A DNA stretch of 15,213 bases from Myxococcales bacterium. Its GTDB lineage: Bacteria > Myxococcota > Polyangia > Polyangiales > Polyangiaceae. Position numbers and translations under genes: made by a program. The notes beneath the pieces were generated by a model that saw only the letters and a list, made by a program, of their open reading frames with translations, was not told the DNA's origin and made no database searches. Where the stretch lies: assembly GCA_020430865.1 (NCBI GenBank), contig JAGQIY010001190.1, forward strand, positions 1 to 15,213, given 5' to 3'. The stretch's first letter is position 1. Each line of letters opens with the position of its first letter. Shown piece by piece: positions 1 through 7,109 of this stretch.

Positions 1-425
1 GTGCTCTGCACGCTGCGGATCAACGCCTCGACCTCGACGTCCGCGGAGACGTTCTCCACCAGCTCCTCTGCGTCGACCACGAAGTAATTCCGGGTCTCGA
101 CGTAGCGCTTGATGCGGGCTCTGCGGCGGCCCTCGACCAGCACCTTCACCGTGCCATCCGCGAGGCGCAGCAGCTGCACCACGATGCCGATGGTACCGAC
201 GGTGTAGATGTCGTCGGGCGTCGGGTCGTTGGTCTTCGCGTTCTTCTGAGCCGCCAGGAAGATCTCCTTCTCTCGGCTCATCGCGTCGTCGAGGGCAGCG
301 ATGCTCTTCTCACGCCCGACGAAGAGCTGAGACACCATGTGGGGAAAGACGATGATGTCCCGCAGTGGGAGCGCTGGGAGGGGGCGGCGTGCTCCAGCGG
401 GATCTTTGTCGTTCTTGAAAAACAT
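1..425 (-). CDS. lon: Lon protease, N-terminal part (cut by window edge)
   Basis: ATP-dependent cytoplasmic serine protease that degrades damaged and regulatory proteins. Only the first 141 codons are present; the ATPase and Ser-Lys protease domains lie beyond base 1. The frame has no stop down to the left edge. It begins at ATG 425 and carries the Lon substrate-binding N-domain: the hallmark [13 protein letters not shown] at residues 19-31, then FVGREKSI at 35-42, the VGTIG stretch at 76-80 and [11 protein letters not shown] at 95-105. The preceding bases offer only a weak ribosome site (AGGG, about 5 bases before ATG). It follows clpX after 153 bases, the classical clpX-lon arrangement. Myxococcus xanthus is known to have two Lon proteins (LonV and LonD/BsgA); the clpX-linked position is more typical of the general housekeeping copy, but the fragment cannot settle that. 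The identification itself is firm. Confidence 0.95.
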   Translation of the reverse strand, partial: MFFKNDKDPAGARRPLPALPLRDIIVFPHMVSQLFVGREKSIAALDDAMSREKEIFLAAQKNAKTNDPTPDDIYTVGTIGIVVQLLRLADGTVKVLVEGRRRARIKRYVETRNYFVVDAEELVENVSADVEVEALIRSVQS

Positions 426-525
426 GCAGGCCCTGGCGAGTGGTGAGTTGGCTGCCCGGGGGGGGCGAGGTTCGCGCCTGGTAGGCGCTGGCTTCGGTGG
501 TTTGAACTCAGGTGGCTTCAGACGC

Positions 526-550
526 GCTGGGCGCCACGATGGCGCCCAGC
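526..550 (-). terminator. Strong hairpin in the clpX-lon gap
   Basis: This is a perfect 10-bp stem (GCTGGGCGCC paired with GGCGCCCAGC) with a 5-base loop, about 28 bases after the clpX stop. In the minus-strand transcript the U-run lies before the stem (GTTTT) and not after it, so it is not a canonical intrinsic terminator. It could attenuate read-through, protect the clpX mRNA 3' end, or lie in the lon leader. Location and stem are seen directly; the function is inferred. Confidence 0.45.
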
Positions 551-578
551 AAAACTATACCGTACGGAAATCTCGGAC

Positions 579-1832
<1,254 letters not shown>

Positions 1833-1911
1833 TGGTTTCTCTCGATGCTGGTGACTTGTCTTAGTTCTACCGCGGACGCCCCTCAGAGCGAGGCCGTGGC
1901 GTGCGTTTTTG

Positions 1912-1929
1912 GCCCCGCTCGTTCGGGGC
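1912..1929 (-). other. Hairpin upstream of clpX
   Basis: GCCCCG pairs with CGGGGC around a 6-base loop, about 80 bases before the chosen clpX start. On the minus strand it is followed by AAAAA and not by a T-run, so it is not a terminator in that direction. On the plus strand the T-run precedes it. If transcription starts upstream, it would lie in the clpX 5' leader. Function unknown. Confidence 0.3.
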
Positions 1930-2326
1930 TGCAACGAATCCTGCGCTGCTCCTTGCAGGCGGACTGGTTGGTGCTGCGCGATCTCTACTCACGAGGTCTG
2001 GAACCATCAGAAGAGCCCAGGAATGCTCCCGTCCAGGCTGGGCCTCAGGAAGGGTAGAACCGGTGGCCTACCGTAGCAAGCTAACGGCGCGGCACGGACG
2101 GCTCCTAAGTGGCCGCTGGTCAGCTTCCCATCCCGAGACGTGATCTGGCGCCCGCCCTCTCCCCCGACCAGTCCGCGAAAGGCGAAGCAAATCGCCGCAA
2201 TTCCCGAGCTGAATGCCCCACTGGGTGAGCGCGTCCCCACGGCTCAAGGAACACTGTCAAAGGAGTCGTGCAAGGTCACGGAAACGCAAGCCAAACGAGT
2301 GCGTGGAGAGCGAGACCAGGGGCTCG

Positions 2327-2377
2327 CGTGCCACAAACCGAGACGCGGATGACCCCACCCTCGGCGGCCATCCGCGT
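2327..2377 (-). terminator. Possible clpP terminator
   Basis: About 50 bases after the clpP stop, ACGCGGATG (2343-2351) pairs with the segment at 2369-2377 (nine pairs) around a 17-base, GC-rich loop. In the minus-strand transcript it is followed after a few bases by a short U-containing stretch (GGTTTGTGG), which is a poor U-tract. It would help separate clpP from clpX transcription. The stem is seen; termination is inferred. Confidence 0.35.
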
Positions 2378-2426
2378 GCCCTGGACCCGACGCGCCCCCA
2401 CTGCATGGGCGAGGTCGAAGCGCGAT

Positions 2427-3098
2427 TCACTTCTTCGTCGTCGAGTCGAAAATCTCGTCGATGATCCCGTACTCCTTCGCCTGCGCTGGGCTCATGTAGA
2501 AGTCGCGATCGATGTCCTTGTGGATCTGCTCTTTGTCCTTGCCCGTCGCGGCGACGAGGATGTTGACCACCACGTCCTTGGCGTGACGGATCTCCCGAGC
2601 CTGGATCTCGATGTCCGTGGCCTGGCCTCGCGCACCACCAAGGGGCTGGTGGATCATGATACGGGCGTTGGGCAGCGCGAAGCGACGCCCCTTCTCCCCG
2701 GCGCACAGCAGCAAAGCCCCCATACTCGCCGCCTGACCGATGCAGATCGTGCTGACCGGGCAGCGGACGTACTGCATCGTGTCGTACATCGCGAGGCCCG
2801 CCGTGACCACGCCGCCGGGCGAGTTGATGTAGAGCTGGAGTTCCTTGTCGGGATCCTCGCTCTCGAGGAACAGGAACTGAGCGATCACGATGTTGGCCAC
2901 ATCGTCGTCGATGCCGCTGCCGATGAACACGATGCGGTCCTTCAGCAGACGGCTGAAGATGTCCCACGTGCGCTCGCCGCGGTGAGTGGTCTCCACCACG
3001 TGCGGGTAAATCACCCCCGCGCGGGTGCGCTCCAAGTAGTCGCCTGAACGCTCGAGTACGTCGAGAGCCTGGGCCCGAGTCTCCGGTCGCTTGATCAT
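2427..3098 (-). CDS. clpP: ClpP, proteolytic subunit of Clp proteases
   Basis: Serine peptidase that forms the tetradecameric barrel fed by ClpX or ClpA/C. It has 223 residues, slightly longer than E. coli ClpP (207). The catalytic triad is complete: Ser125 in GQAASMGA, His150 in MIHQPLGG and Asp199 in DRDFYMS. The spacing (25 and 49 residues) is identical to E. coli Ser97/His122/Asp171 in mature numbering. The oligomer and handle region is normal, with the substrate-groove motif NSPGG at 92-96. The start is the only Met before residue 104 and is preceded by GAGG within AGAGGTGGG, immediately before ATG. The first 28 or so residues, before VIYPHVVE, include a propeptide-like extension. The gene lies 67 bases after the tig stop on the same strand, so the two are probably cotranscribed. 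Confidence 0.97.
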   Translation of the reverse strand: MIKRPETRAQALDVLERSGDYLERTRAGVIYPHVVETTHRGERTWDIFSRLLKDRIVFIGSGIDDDVANIVIAQFLFLESEDPDKELQLYINSPGGVVTAGLAMYDTMQYVRCPVSTICIGQAASMGALLLCAGEKGRRFALPNARIMIHQPLGGARGQATDIEIQAREIRHAKDVVVNILVAATGKDKEQIHKDIDRDFYMSPAQAKEYGIIDEIFDSTTKK

Positions 3099-3165
3099 CC
3101 CACCTCTTCTAGTGTCGCTAGGGTCGTGAGTCCATAGCAGCCGCGCTCCCAGGCGCTGCCGGGCA

Positions 3166-4443
3166 TCACTCGTCTTCGATCTTCGCTTTGCCCTCGATCA
3201 GGTCGAGCACCTTGTTCTCGAGGATCATTCCGATCAGCATCTCGCGCTTCTGGGGCTCGCGGTACTCGGCGCGGAGCTTGGCCACGTTCTTCCCGGTCTG
3301 CTCGGCGAGTTCCTTGAGGCCCTCCTCGATCTCGGGATCGCCAATCTTGATCTCTTCCTTCTTGGCGATTGCCGCCATCAGGAGCCCCGCGCGAACCTTC
3401 ACCTCACTGTCGACCGCGATCCGTGCTCGCAGCTCCTCGTTCAGCTGATTGCCGCGCTGGCCCTGCATCCAGGCCTGCTGCAGGATCTCGCGCTCGGTGA
3501 GCTGGGACTGACGCTCCACCAACGACGGCGGCACCGGCACCGGGTTCTTGTTGCAGAGCTCGGCGACCAGGCGCTCGGCCAGCTTGTTCTCGGCGTCTTC
3601 TTCCGCCTTCTTCTCGAGCTGCTCGCGCACGTTCTGCTTCAGATCGTCGAGGCTGCCGAAGGCCTCGTCGACGTCCTTGGCGAACTCGTCGTCGAGCGCT
3701 GGCAACACCCGCTCCTTCAGCTCCTTCAGCGTGAGCTTGAAGGTGGCCTTGTTACCGGCCAAGCGCTTGTGGGGGTGACCAGCTGGCATGTCCAAGGTCG
3801 CCTCCGCCGTGTCGCCCACCTGCTTGCCGATCAGCGCCTCTTCGATCTCGGCGAAGACGGACTTGGACCCGAGCTCGATCGGGAGGTCGGTCGCGCCGGC
3901 GTCGTCGACCACCGAGCCGTCGACCGTCACCTCGAAATCCACGGTGACGAAGTCACCTTCCTTGGACGCGCGGGCCTCCTTGGGAGGCTCCAGGGTGCTG
4001 TGCGCCTTGCGCAGGGCTTCGAGCTCCTCGTCGAGGGCTGCGTCGGTCACCGACTTGCTCGGGCGCTTGGCCTCCAGGCCCTCGTACTCGACGCTCTCGA
4101 TCTCGGGCACGACTTCGAAGCGCGCCTTGTAGGAGAACGGAGCGCCCTGCTTGAGCTCTGCGGGCTCGATGGCCGGATTGTTCACCGGCTGCACCTGCTG
4201 CTCGCTCACCACCTTCGGGAAGCTCTCGTCGACCAGCTTCTGGGCAACGTCCGCGGCCACCCGCGGTCCAAACATCCGCTGCAGCACCTGACGTGGTGCC
4301 TTGCCCTTGCGGAAGCCCTTGATGCGCGCCGACTTCGACAGCGCCATGTAGGCCTTGTTCAGTTCCTCTTGGACACGTCCCGACTCGATCTCGACATCGA
4401 ACTCGACCAGGACGGGGCTCAGCTTTTGTACGTTGACCTGCAT
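3166..4443 (-). CDS. tig: Trigger factor, ribosome-associated chaperone and prolyl isomerase
   Basis: Binds ribosomal protein L23 at the exit tunnel and holds nascent chains. The protein is 425 residues from ATG 4443 (E. coli: 432). The N-terminal ribosome-binding domain carries the signature GFRKGKAP at 43-50. A FKBP-like PPIase domain follows at roughly 150-240 ([11 protein letters not shown], then [10 protein letters not shown]), and an alpha-helical C-terminal arm is rich in Lys and Glu. The frame extends 14 codons further upstream to TTG 4485, but trigger factors characteristically begin with a segment like [15 protein letters not shown], so ATG 4443 is the better start. Neither start has a clear Shine-Dalgarno sequence; the AGGAG near 4448 is on the opposite strand. 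It is the first chaperone gene of the tig-clpP-clpX-lon block. Confidence 0.96.
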   Translation of the reverse strand: MQVNVQKLSPVLVEFDVEIESGRVQEELNKAYMALSKSARIKGFRKGKAPRQVLQRMFGPRVAADVAQKLVDESFPKVVSEQQVQPVNNPAIEPAELKQGAPFSYKARFEVVPEIESVEYEGLEAKRPSKSVTDAALDEELEALRKAHSTLEPPKEARASKEGDFVTVDFEVTVDGSVVDDAGATDLPIELGSKSVFAEIEEALIGKQVGDTAEATLDMPAGHPHKRLAGNKATFKLTLKELKERVLPALDDEFAKDVDEAFGSLDDLKQNVREQLEKKAEEDAENKLAERLVAELCNKNPVPVPPSLVERQSQLTEREILQQAWMQGQRGNQLNEELRARIAVDSEVKVRAGLLMAAIAKKEEIKIGDPEIEEGLKELAEQTGKNVAKLRAEYREPQKREMLIGMILENKVLDLIEGKAKIEDE

Positions 4444-4623
4444 TGGAAGGAGAGCGGCTCTGCCATGCAAGCCACGCAAGGTCAACCCAAACCGGCCCCG
4501 GCGCCACGCTTGGCCGAGCGGAGTCGGACGACGCGCCTCCCCCCCAACCCTGGATCCTGGCGGAACAGCGCAAATCGGGCTGGAGCCATGAGCCGCGGAG
4601 CTGGTCGGTCAATGGCGCACGCG
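4444..4623. other. Leader and promoter region of tig
   Basis: The stretch between the terminator of the small acidic protein gene and tig has no coding frame that I can support. Because that terminator is strong, tig should have its own promoter here. The only hint is a -35-like TTGACC on the minus strand (4607-4612); the bases 17 further on (ATGGCT) are a poor -10 match. Promoter not firmly identified. Confidence 0.35.
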
Positions 4624-4666
4624 AACAAAAGAAGAGCCCCCCGCGGGAGGCAGTTCCGCAGGGGGC
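4624..4666 (-). terminator. Intrinsic terminator of the small acidic protein gene
   Basis: On the minus strand, GCCCCC (4661-4666) then, after one A-C mismatch, GCGG pair with CCGC and GGGGGC (4636-4646) around a 9-base loop. The stem is immediately followed by the U-rich tract TCTTCTTTTGTT (4624-4635). This is the best intrinsic terminator in the window. A second, smaller perfect hairpin (GAGCGA/TCGCTC, 4690-4706) lies between it and the stop codon at 4715. Confidence 0.8.
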
Positions 4667-4714
4667 GTGGTCCCGGGAGGGACATCGGAGAGCGAATGAA
4701 TCGCTCGCCGTAAG

Positions 4715-4903
4715 CTATTCGTCTTCGTCGTCGTCCTCGTACTCGGCTGAGTCGAGCATGGCTTCGAAGGGATCATGGTCGAAGTCGATCTCCTGGCGGT
4801 TGGGATCCTCCACGTCATCGATGGACCACGTGGGTCGCAAGTTGCTGTGGATCTCCTCGCGCGCAAAGTCGTCGAAGCTTCGGTAAGACGGTCGGGGGGC
4901 CAT
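4715..4903 (-). CDS. Small acidic protein of unknown function (62 aa)
   Basis: I do not recognise the family. The protein is 62 residues, soluble, without signal peptide or membrane segment. It opens with a basic/aromatic stretch (MAPRPSYRSFDDFAREEI), has one Trp in the middle (PTWSIDDVED), and then becomes strongly acidic, ending in EYEDDDEDE. The open frame continues upstream to 5212, but that part is Ser/Arg/Pro-rich noise. ATG 4903 has a perfect AGGAGG four bases before it, and protein-like sequence starts exactly there. It has its own intrinsic terminator just downstream and lies ahead of tig on the same strand. The acidic tail could suit a protein- or ribosome-binding adapter, but that is a guess from composition only. 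The gene call is fairly sure; the function is unknown. Confidence 0.8.
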   Translation of the reverse strand: MAPRPSYRSFDDFAREEIHSNLRPTWSIDDVEDPNRQEIDFDHDPFEAMLDSAEYEDDDEDE

Positions 4904-4906
4904 CGG

Positions 4907-4912
4907 TCCTCC
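4907..4912 (-). promoter_or_regulatory. Ribosome binding site that sets the start of the 62-aa gene
   Basis: AGGAGG on the minus strand, four bases (ACCG) before ATG 4903. It is one of the two perfect Shine-Dalgarno sequences noted before starts in this window and rules out the much longer upstream frame as the true start. Confidence 0.85.
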
Positions 4913-4927
4913 TGGCAGGGTTGGGTT

Positions 4928-4939
4928 CACTCCGGAGTG
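4928..4939. promoter_or_regulatory. 12-bp palindrome, possible operator
   Basis: CACTCCGGAGTG is a perfect inverted repeat, 25 bases upstream of ATG 4903. It would fit a dimeric repressor acting on the small acidic protein gene or a hairpin in its leader. A palindrome of this length can arise by chance in GC-rich DNA. No regulator is known to me for this sequence. Confidence 0.25.
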
Positions 4940-4958
4940 CGGAGCGGATTCGTTGGAG

Positions 4959-5198
4959 CTACGGGCGGTTGGAAGAAGGAGCGCTCGGATCGCCGGGACG
5001 ACCAAAGCCAGTGACCATCGAGACCAGTTGGGCAGGGCCACTGGGGCTCTCGGGGCACCAAAAGTGCTGCTGCAAGATGCGCTCGGTCGCGACTTGGCCC
5101 GCCACCTCTGAATCGGCGAAGAACCGAGAATCGATGTGCTTTCGCTGCTGGCTGGGACGGGACTTCGTGCGCTGTGTGATGAACTTAACCACTTGCAC
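4959..5198 (-). CDS. Doubtful small open frame (79 codons)
   Basis: A GTG-initiated frame ends 55 bases upstream of the 62-aa gene on the same strand. Its codon-position base composition is coding-like (by hand count, G/C roughly 61%, 50% and 75% at positions 1, 2 and 3), and the first two thirds read like a soluble protein. Against it: no good ribosome site at GTG 5198 (GTG 5192 has AGGTG just upstream), no recognised motif, and a Pro/Ser-rich C-terminus. It could be a leader gene for the small acidic protein or plain chance in GC-rich DNA. Confidence 0.2.
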   Translation of the reverse strand: MQVVKFITQRTKSRPSQQRKHIDSRFFADSEVAGQVATERILQQHFWCPESPSGPAQLVSMVTGFGRPGDPSAPSSNRP

Positions 5199-5358
5199 CT
5201 ACATCTGCGCACAGAGTAGGACAGGACCCCAGGCCGACCAAGAAAACGAGAGTCGCTGCGTGAATTTCGATAAGAGTTCGGTCCCCACTGCTTAGGGTGG
5301 GCGCGGCAGCGAATCGCCGTGTAGAAGGCGGTCGCGCGGATCGCGCAGTACGGATCGA

Positions 5359-6123
5359 ATGGCTCCTCCTCACATCATCGCCATCGCCAACCAGAAGGGC
5401 GGCGTCGGAAAGACCACGACCGCCGTGAACCTGTCGGCGAGTCTCGCGGCCGCGGAGCGCCCTACCCTGCTGGTCGACCTGGATCCGCAGGCAAACGCCT
5501 CGAGCGGGGTCGGCGTGCACCGCGGCGACGTGGAGCTCACGGTGTACGACGCGCTGATCGGCGCAGCGACTCTCGACCAAGTGATGCGGGACACGCCCAT
5601 CGACCAGCTCAAGGTCGTGCCCTCGAGCAGCGATCTCGTCGGCGTCGAGTACGAACTGCTGGACGAGAACCGGGGCACGCACCTGCGGCGAGTGCTGGAG
5701 TCGGAGGCAGCGCAGCGCTTCGACTTCGTGGTGCTCGACTCCCCTCCGAGCCTCGGAGTCCTGACGATGAACGCGCTGGCGGCAGCTGATCGGGTGATCG
5801 TCCCCCTGCAGCCCGAGTACTACGCGCTCGAGGGCATCACGGCGCTGATGGGCACCATCGATCGCATCAAGGAGACGCTGAACCCGAAGCTCGACATCGA
5901 GGGCATCGTCATTACCATGTGGGATCCACGCAACAAGCTGGCGCACGAGGTGGCCAGCGAGGTGCGGCGCCACTACCACGTCTTCGAGTCGATCATCCCG
6001 CGCAATGTGCGGCTCAGCGAGGCACCCTCCCACGGCCTCCCCGCCCTGCTATACGACGTCAGCTGCAAGGGCGCCCAAGGCTACTTGAGCCTCGCGCGTG
6101 AGGTGATCGAGGCGCACGCATGA
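5359..6123 (+). CDS. parA: ParA, chromosome partitioning ATPase
   Basis: Deviant Walker-type ATPase that dimerises with ATP on the nucleoid and moves ParB-parS complexes. It has 254 residues, the size of B. subtilis Soj, and lacks the N-terminal helix-turn-helix of the large plasmid ParA class. Motifs: deviant Walker A KGGVGKTT at 13-20, with the signature Lys13 and the catalytic Lys18; the A' motif LLVDLDPQAN at 37-46; Walker B VVLDSPPS at 124-131; and a C-terminal PRNVRLSEAPSHG segment typical of chromosomal ParA. The start ATG 5359 directly precedes the conserved IIAIANQKGG strand; the ribosome site is weak. It overlaps parB by 4 bases (ATGA), implying translational coupling. Confidence 0.97.
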   Translation: MAPPHIIAIANQKGGVGKTTTAVNLSASLAAAERPTLLVDLDPQANASSGVGVHRGDVELTVYDALIGAATLDQVMRDTPIDQLKVVPSSSDLVGVEYELLDENRGTHLRRVLESEAAQRFDFVVLDSPPSLGVLTMNALAAADRVIVPLQPEYYALEGITALMGTIDRIKETLNPKLDIEGIVITMWDPRNKLAHEVASEVRRHYHVFESIIPRNVRLSEAPSHGLPALLYDVSCKGAQGYLSLAREVIEAHA

Positions 6124-7019
6124 GCACCAAGCGGCCGACACGCGGGCTCGGACGCGGACTGGACGCGCTGCTCCCCACCAAGCCTCCTGTCCGCACGGAA
6201 ACGGCCTCGACGGGCGCGGCCCCGGCCAGCTACGGAGACAACAACGTCTTCAAGTGCCCGATCGACAAGCTCATCCCCCAGAAGGGGCAGCCTCGGCAGC
6301 ACATCAACCAGGGCGCGCTGGAGGAGCTGGCTCAGTCGATCCGCGAACACGGCTTGATCGAGCCCCTCGTGGCTCGTCGCCTGCAGAACAGCGACAAGCT
6401 CGAGCTGATCGACGGTGAGCGACGCTGGCGAGCCTCTCAGCTCGCGGGCCTGCGGGAAGTGCTGGTGGTCGTCCGCGAGGTCAGCGCCGCGAGCGCCTTC
6501 GAGCTGGCGTTGATCGAGAACATCCAGCGCGCGGATCTCGATCCGATCGAGTTCGCCGAGGCGCTGGATCGCCTGCTCAAGGAGCACAGCTACACCCAGG
6601 AGACCCTCGCGACTCGCGTCGGCAAGGATCGCTCGACGATCGCCAACGCCCTGCGTCTGCTCAAGCTGCCGAGCCACGTGCGCTCGATGGTGATCAACGG
6701 GGAACTCAGCGAAGGCCACGGTCGCGCGCTGCTCGGCGCGCCGGACGAGCTCACCATGACTCACCTCGCCGACAAGGCGTCTCGTGGACGCCTGAGCGTG
6801 CGTCAGACCGAACAGCTCGTGCGCGCCGCCAAGCAGAAGGCCGCCGACAAGAAGCCTGGCGCGAAGGGCAAGACCGCGAGCGTGCGCGATCTGGAGATGC
6901 GCTTGACCCGGCGCCTCGGCACGAAATGCGAGGTCAGCGACCGGGAAGGCAAGGGCGAGGTCAAGATCAAGTACGCGAGCCTGGACGAGCTGGATCGCCT
7001 GCTGGAAATCCTGCTCTGA
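6120..7019 (+). CDS. parB: ParB, centromere-binding CTPase clamp
   Basis: Binds parS, uses CTP to close as a sliding clamp and loads SMC; it also stimulates ParA. It has 299 residues. The N-terminal peptide RGLGRGLDALLP (8-19) is the conserved ParA-stimulating tail. The CTP-binding domain follows, with GERRWRA at 99-105 and ENIQR at 133-137. A helix-turn-helix at about 158-180 contains VGKDRSTIANALRLLKLP, and a linker rich in Lys/Ala leads to a C-terminal dimerisation domain ending in LDELDRLLEILL. ATG 6120 overlaps the parA stop, with GAGG about 7 bases upstream. All conserved motifs appear intact. Confidence 0.97.
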   Translation: MSTKRPTRGLGRGLDALLPTKPPVRTETASTGAAPASYGDNNVFKCPIDKLIPQKGQPRQHINQGALEELAQSIREHGLIEPLVARRLQNSDKLELIDGERRWRASQLAGLREVLVVVREVSAASAFELALIENIQRADLDPIEFAEALDRLLKEHSYTQETLATRVGKDRSTIANALRLLKLPSHVRSMVINGELSEGHGRALLGAPDELTMTHLADKASRGRLSVRQTEQLVRAAKQKAADKKPGAKGKTASVRDLEMRLTRRLGTKCEVSDREGKGEVKIKYASLDELDRLLEILL

Positions 7020-7041
7020 GCGCGCCTGCGGGCCAGCTGGC

Positions 7042-7059
7042 GACCTCTCGGTCTTTTTT
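7042..7059 (+). terminator. Weak intrinsic terminator after parB
   Basis: A short GACC/GGTC hairpin with a 4-base loop is followed directly by six T residues, 23 bases after the parB stop. The stem is only four pairs, but the T-run and position fit termination of parAB. A perfect GCCAGCTGGC palindrome lies just before it (7032-7041). Confidence 0.45.
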
Positions 7060-7109
7060 GGGGGTGAGGCGCGCTGAAGTGCGCCGAGGTCTGGCCGTAG
7101 ACCCGGCGT

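Larger units (their letters stand above)
1833..2426. other. Long non-coding gap between clpP and clpX
   Basis: These 594 bases hold no open frame that looks like a protein; the short frames are low-complexity Arg/Pro/Ser shadows. It contains a possible clpP terminator (2343-2377), a G/C hairpin (1912-1929), and an isolated perfect -35 hexamer TTGACA on the minus strand (2255-2260) with no matching -10 element at 16-18 bases. The size suggests that clpX has its own promoter or a structured leader, but I could not identify a convincing promoter. No tRNA-like or other recognisable RNA structure was found. Confidence 0.6.
4904..5358. other. Divergent intergenic region between the small acidic protein gene and parA
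   Basis: This 455-base stretch must hold the promoters for the leftward small gene and rightward parA. I see a 12-bp perfect palindrome (4928-4939), a weak candidate small frame on the minus strand (4959-5198), and a lower-GC patch around 5236-5280 (GAAAACG, then GAATTTCGATAAGAG) that is the likeliest site for the parA promoter. A GATAAG at 5269-5274 resembles a -10 but has no -35 partner at normal spacing. No classical parS sequence is present. Confidence 0.4.

Noticed and set aside
2232..2260. Sigma-70 or heat-shock promoter upstream of clpX (TTGACA at 2255-2260, minus strand)
   Set aside because: No -10 at 16-18 bases and no CCCCAT-type heat-shock element at the right spacing; kept only as an isolated hexamer.
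4444..4485. 14-codon N-terminal extension of trigger factor from TTG 4485
   Set aside because: Trigger factors begin at the MQV-type segment; the extension is not trigger-factor-like and TTG is a weak start.
3769..4713. 314-codon open frame on the plus strand
   Set aside because: Antisense to tig and running through the terminator hairpin; composition is a mirror of the tig codons.
4904..5212. 103-codon upstream extension of the 62-aa protein
   Set aside because: Ser/Arg/Pro-rich noise; AGGAGG sits directly before ATG 4903.
5185..6033. 282-codon open frame on the minus strand
   Set aside because: Antisense to parA, whose Walker motifs are intact; the frame is an Arg/His/Val-rich shadow.
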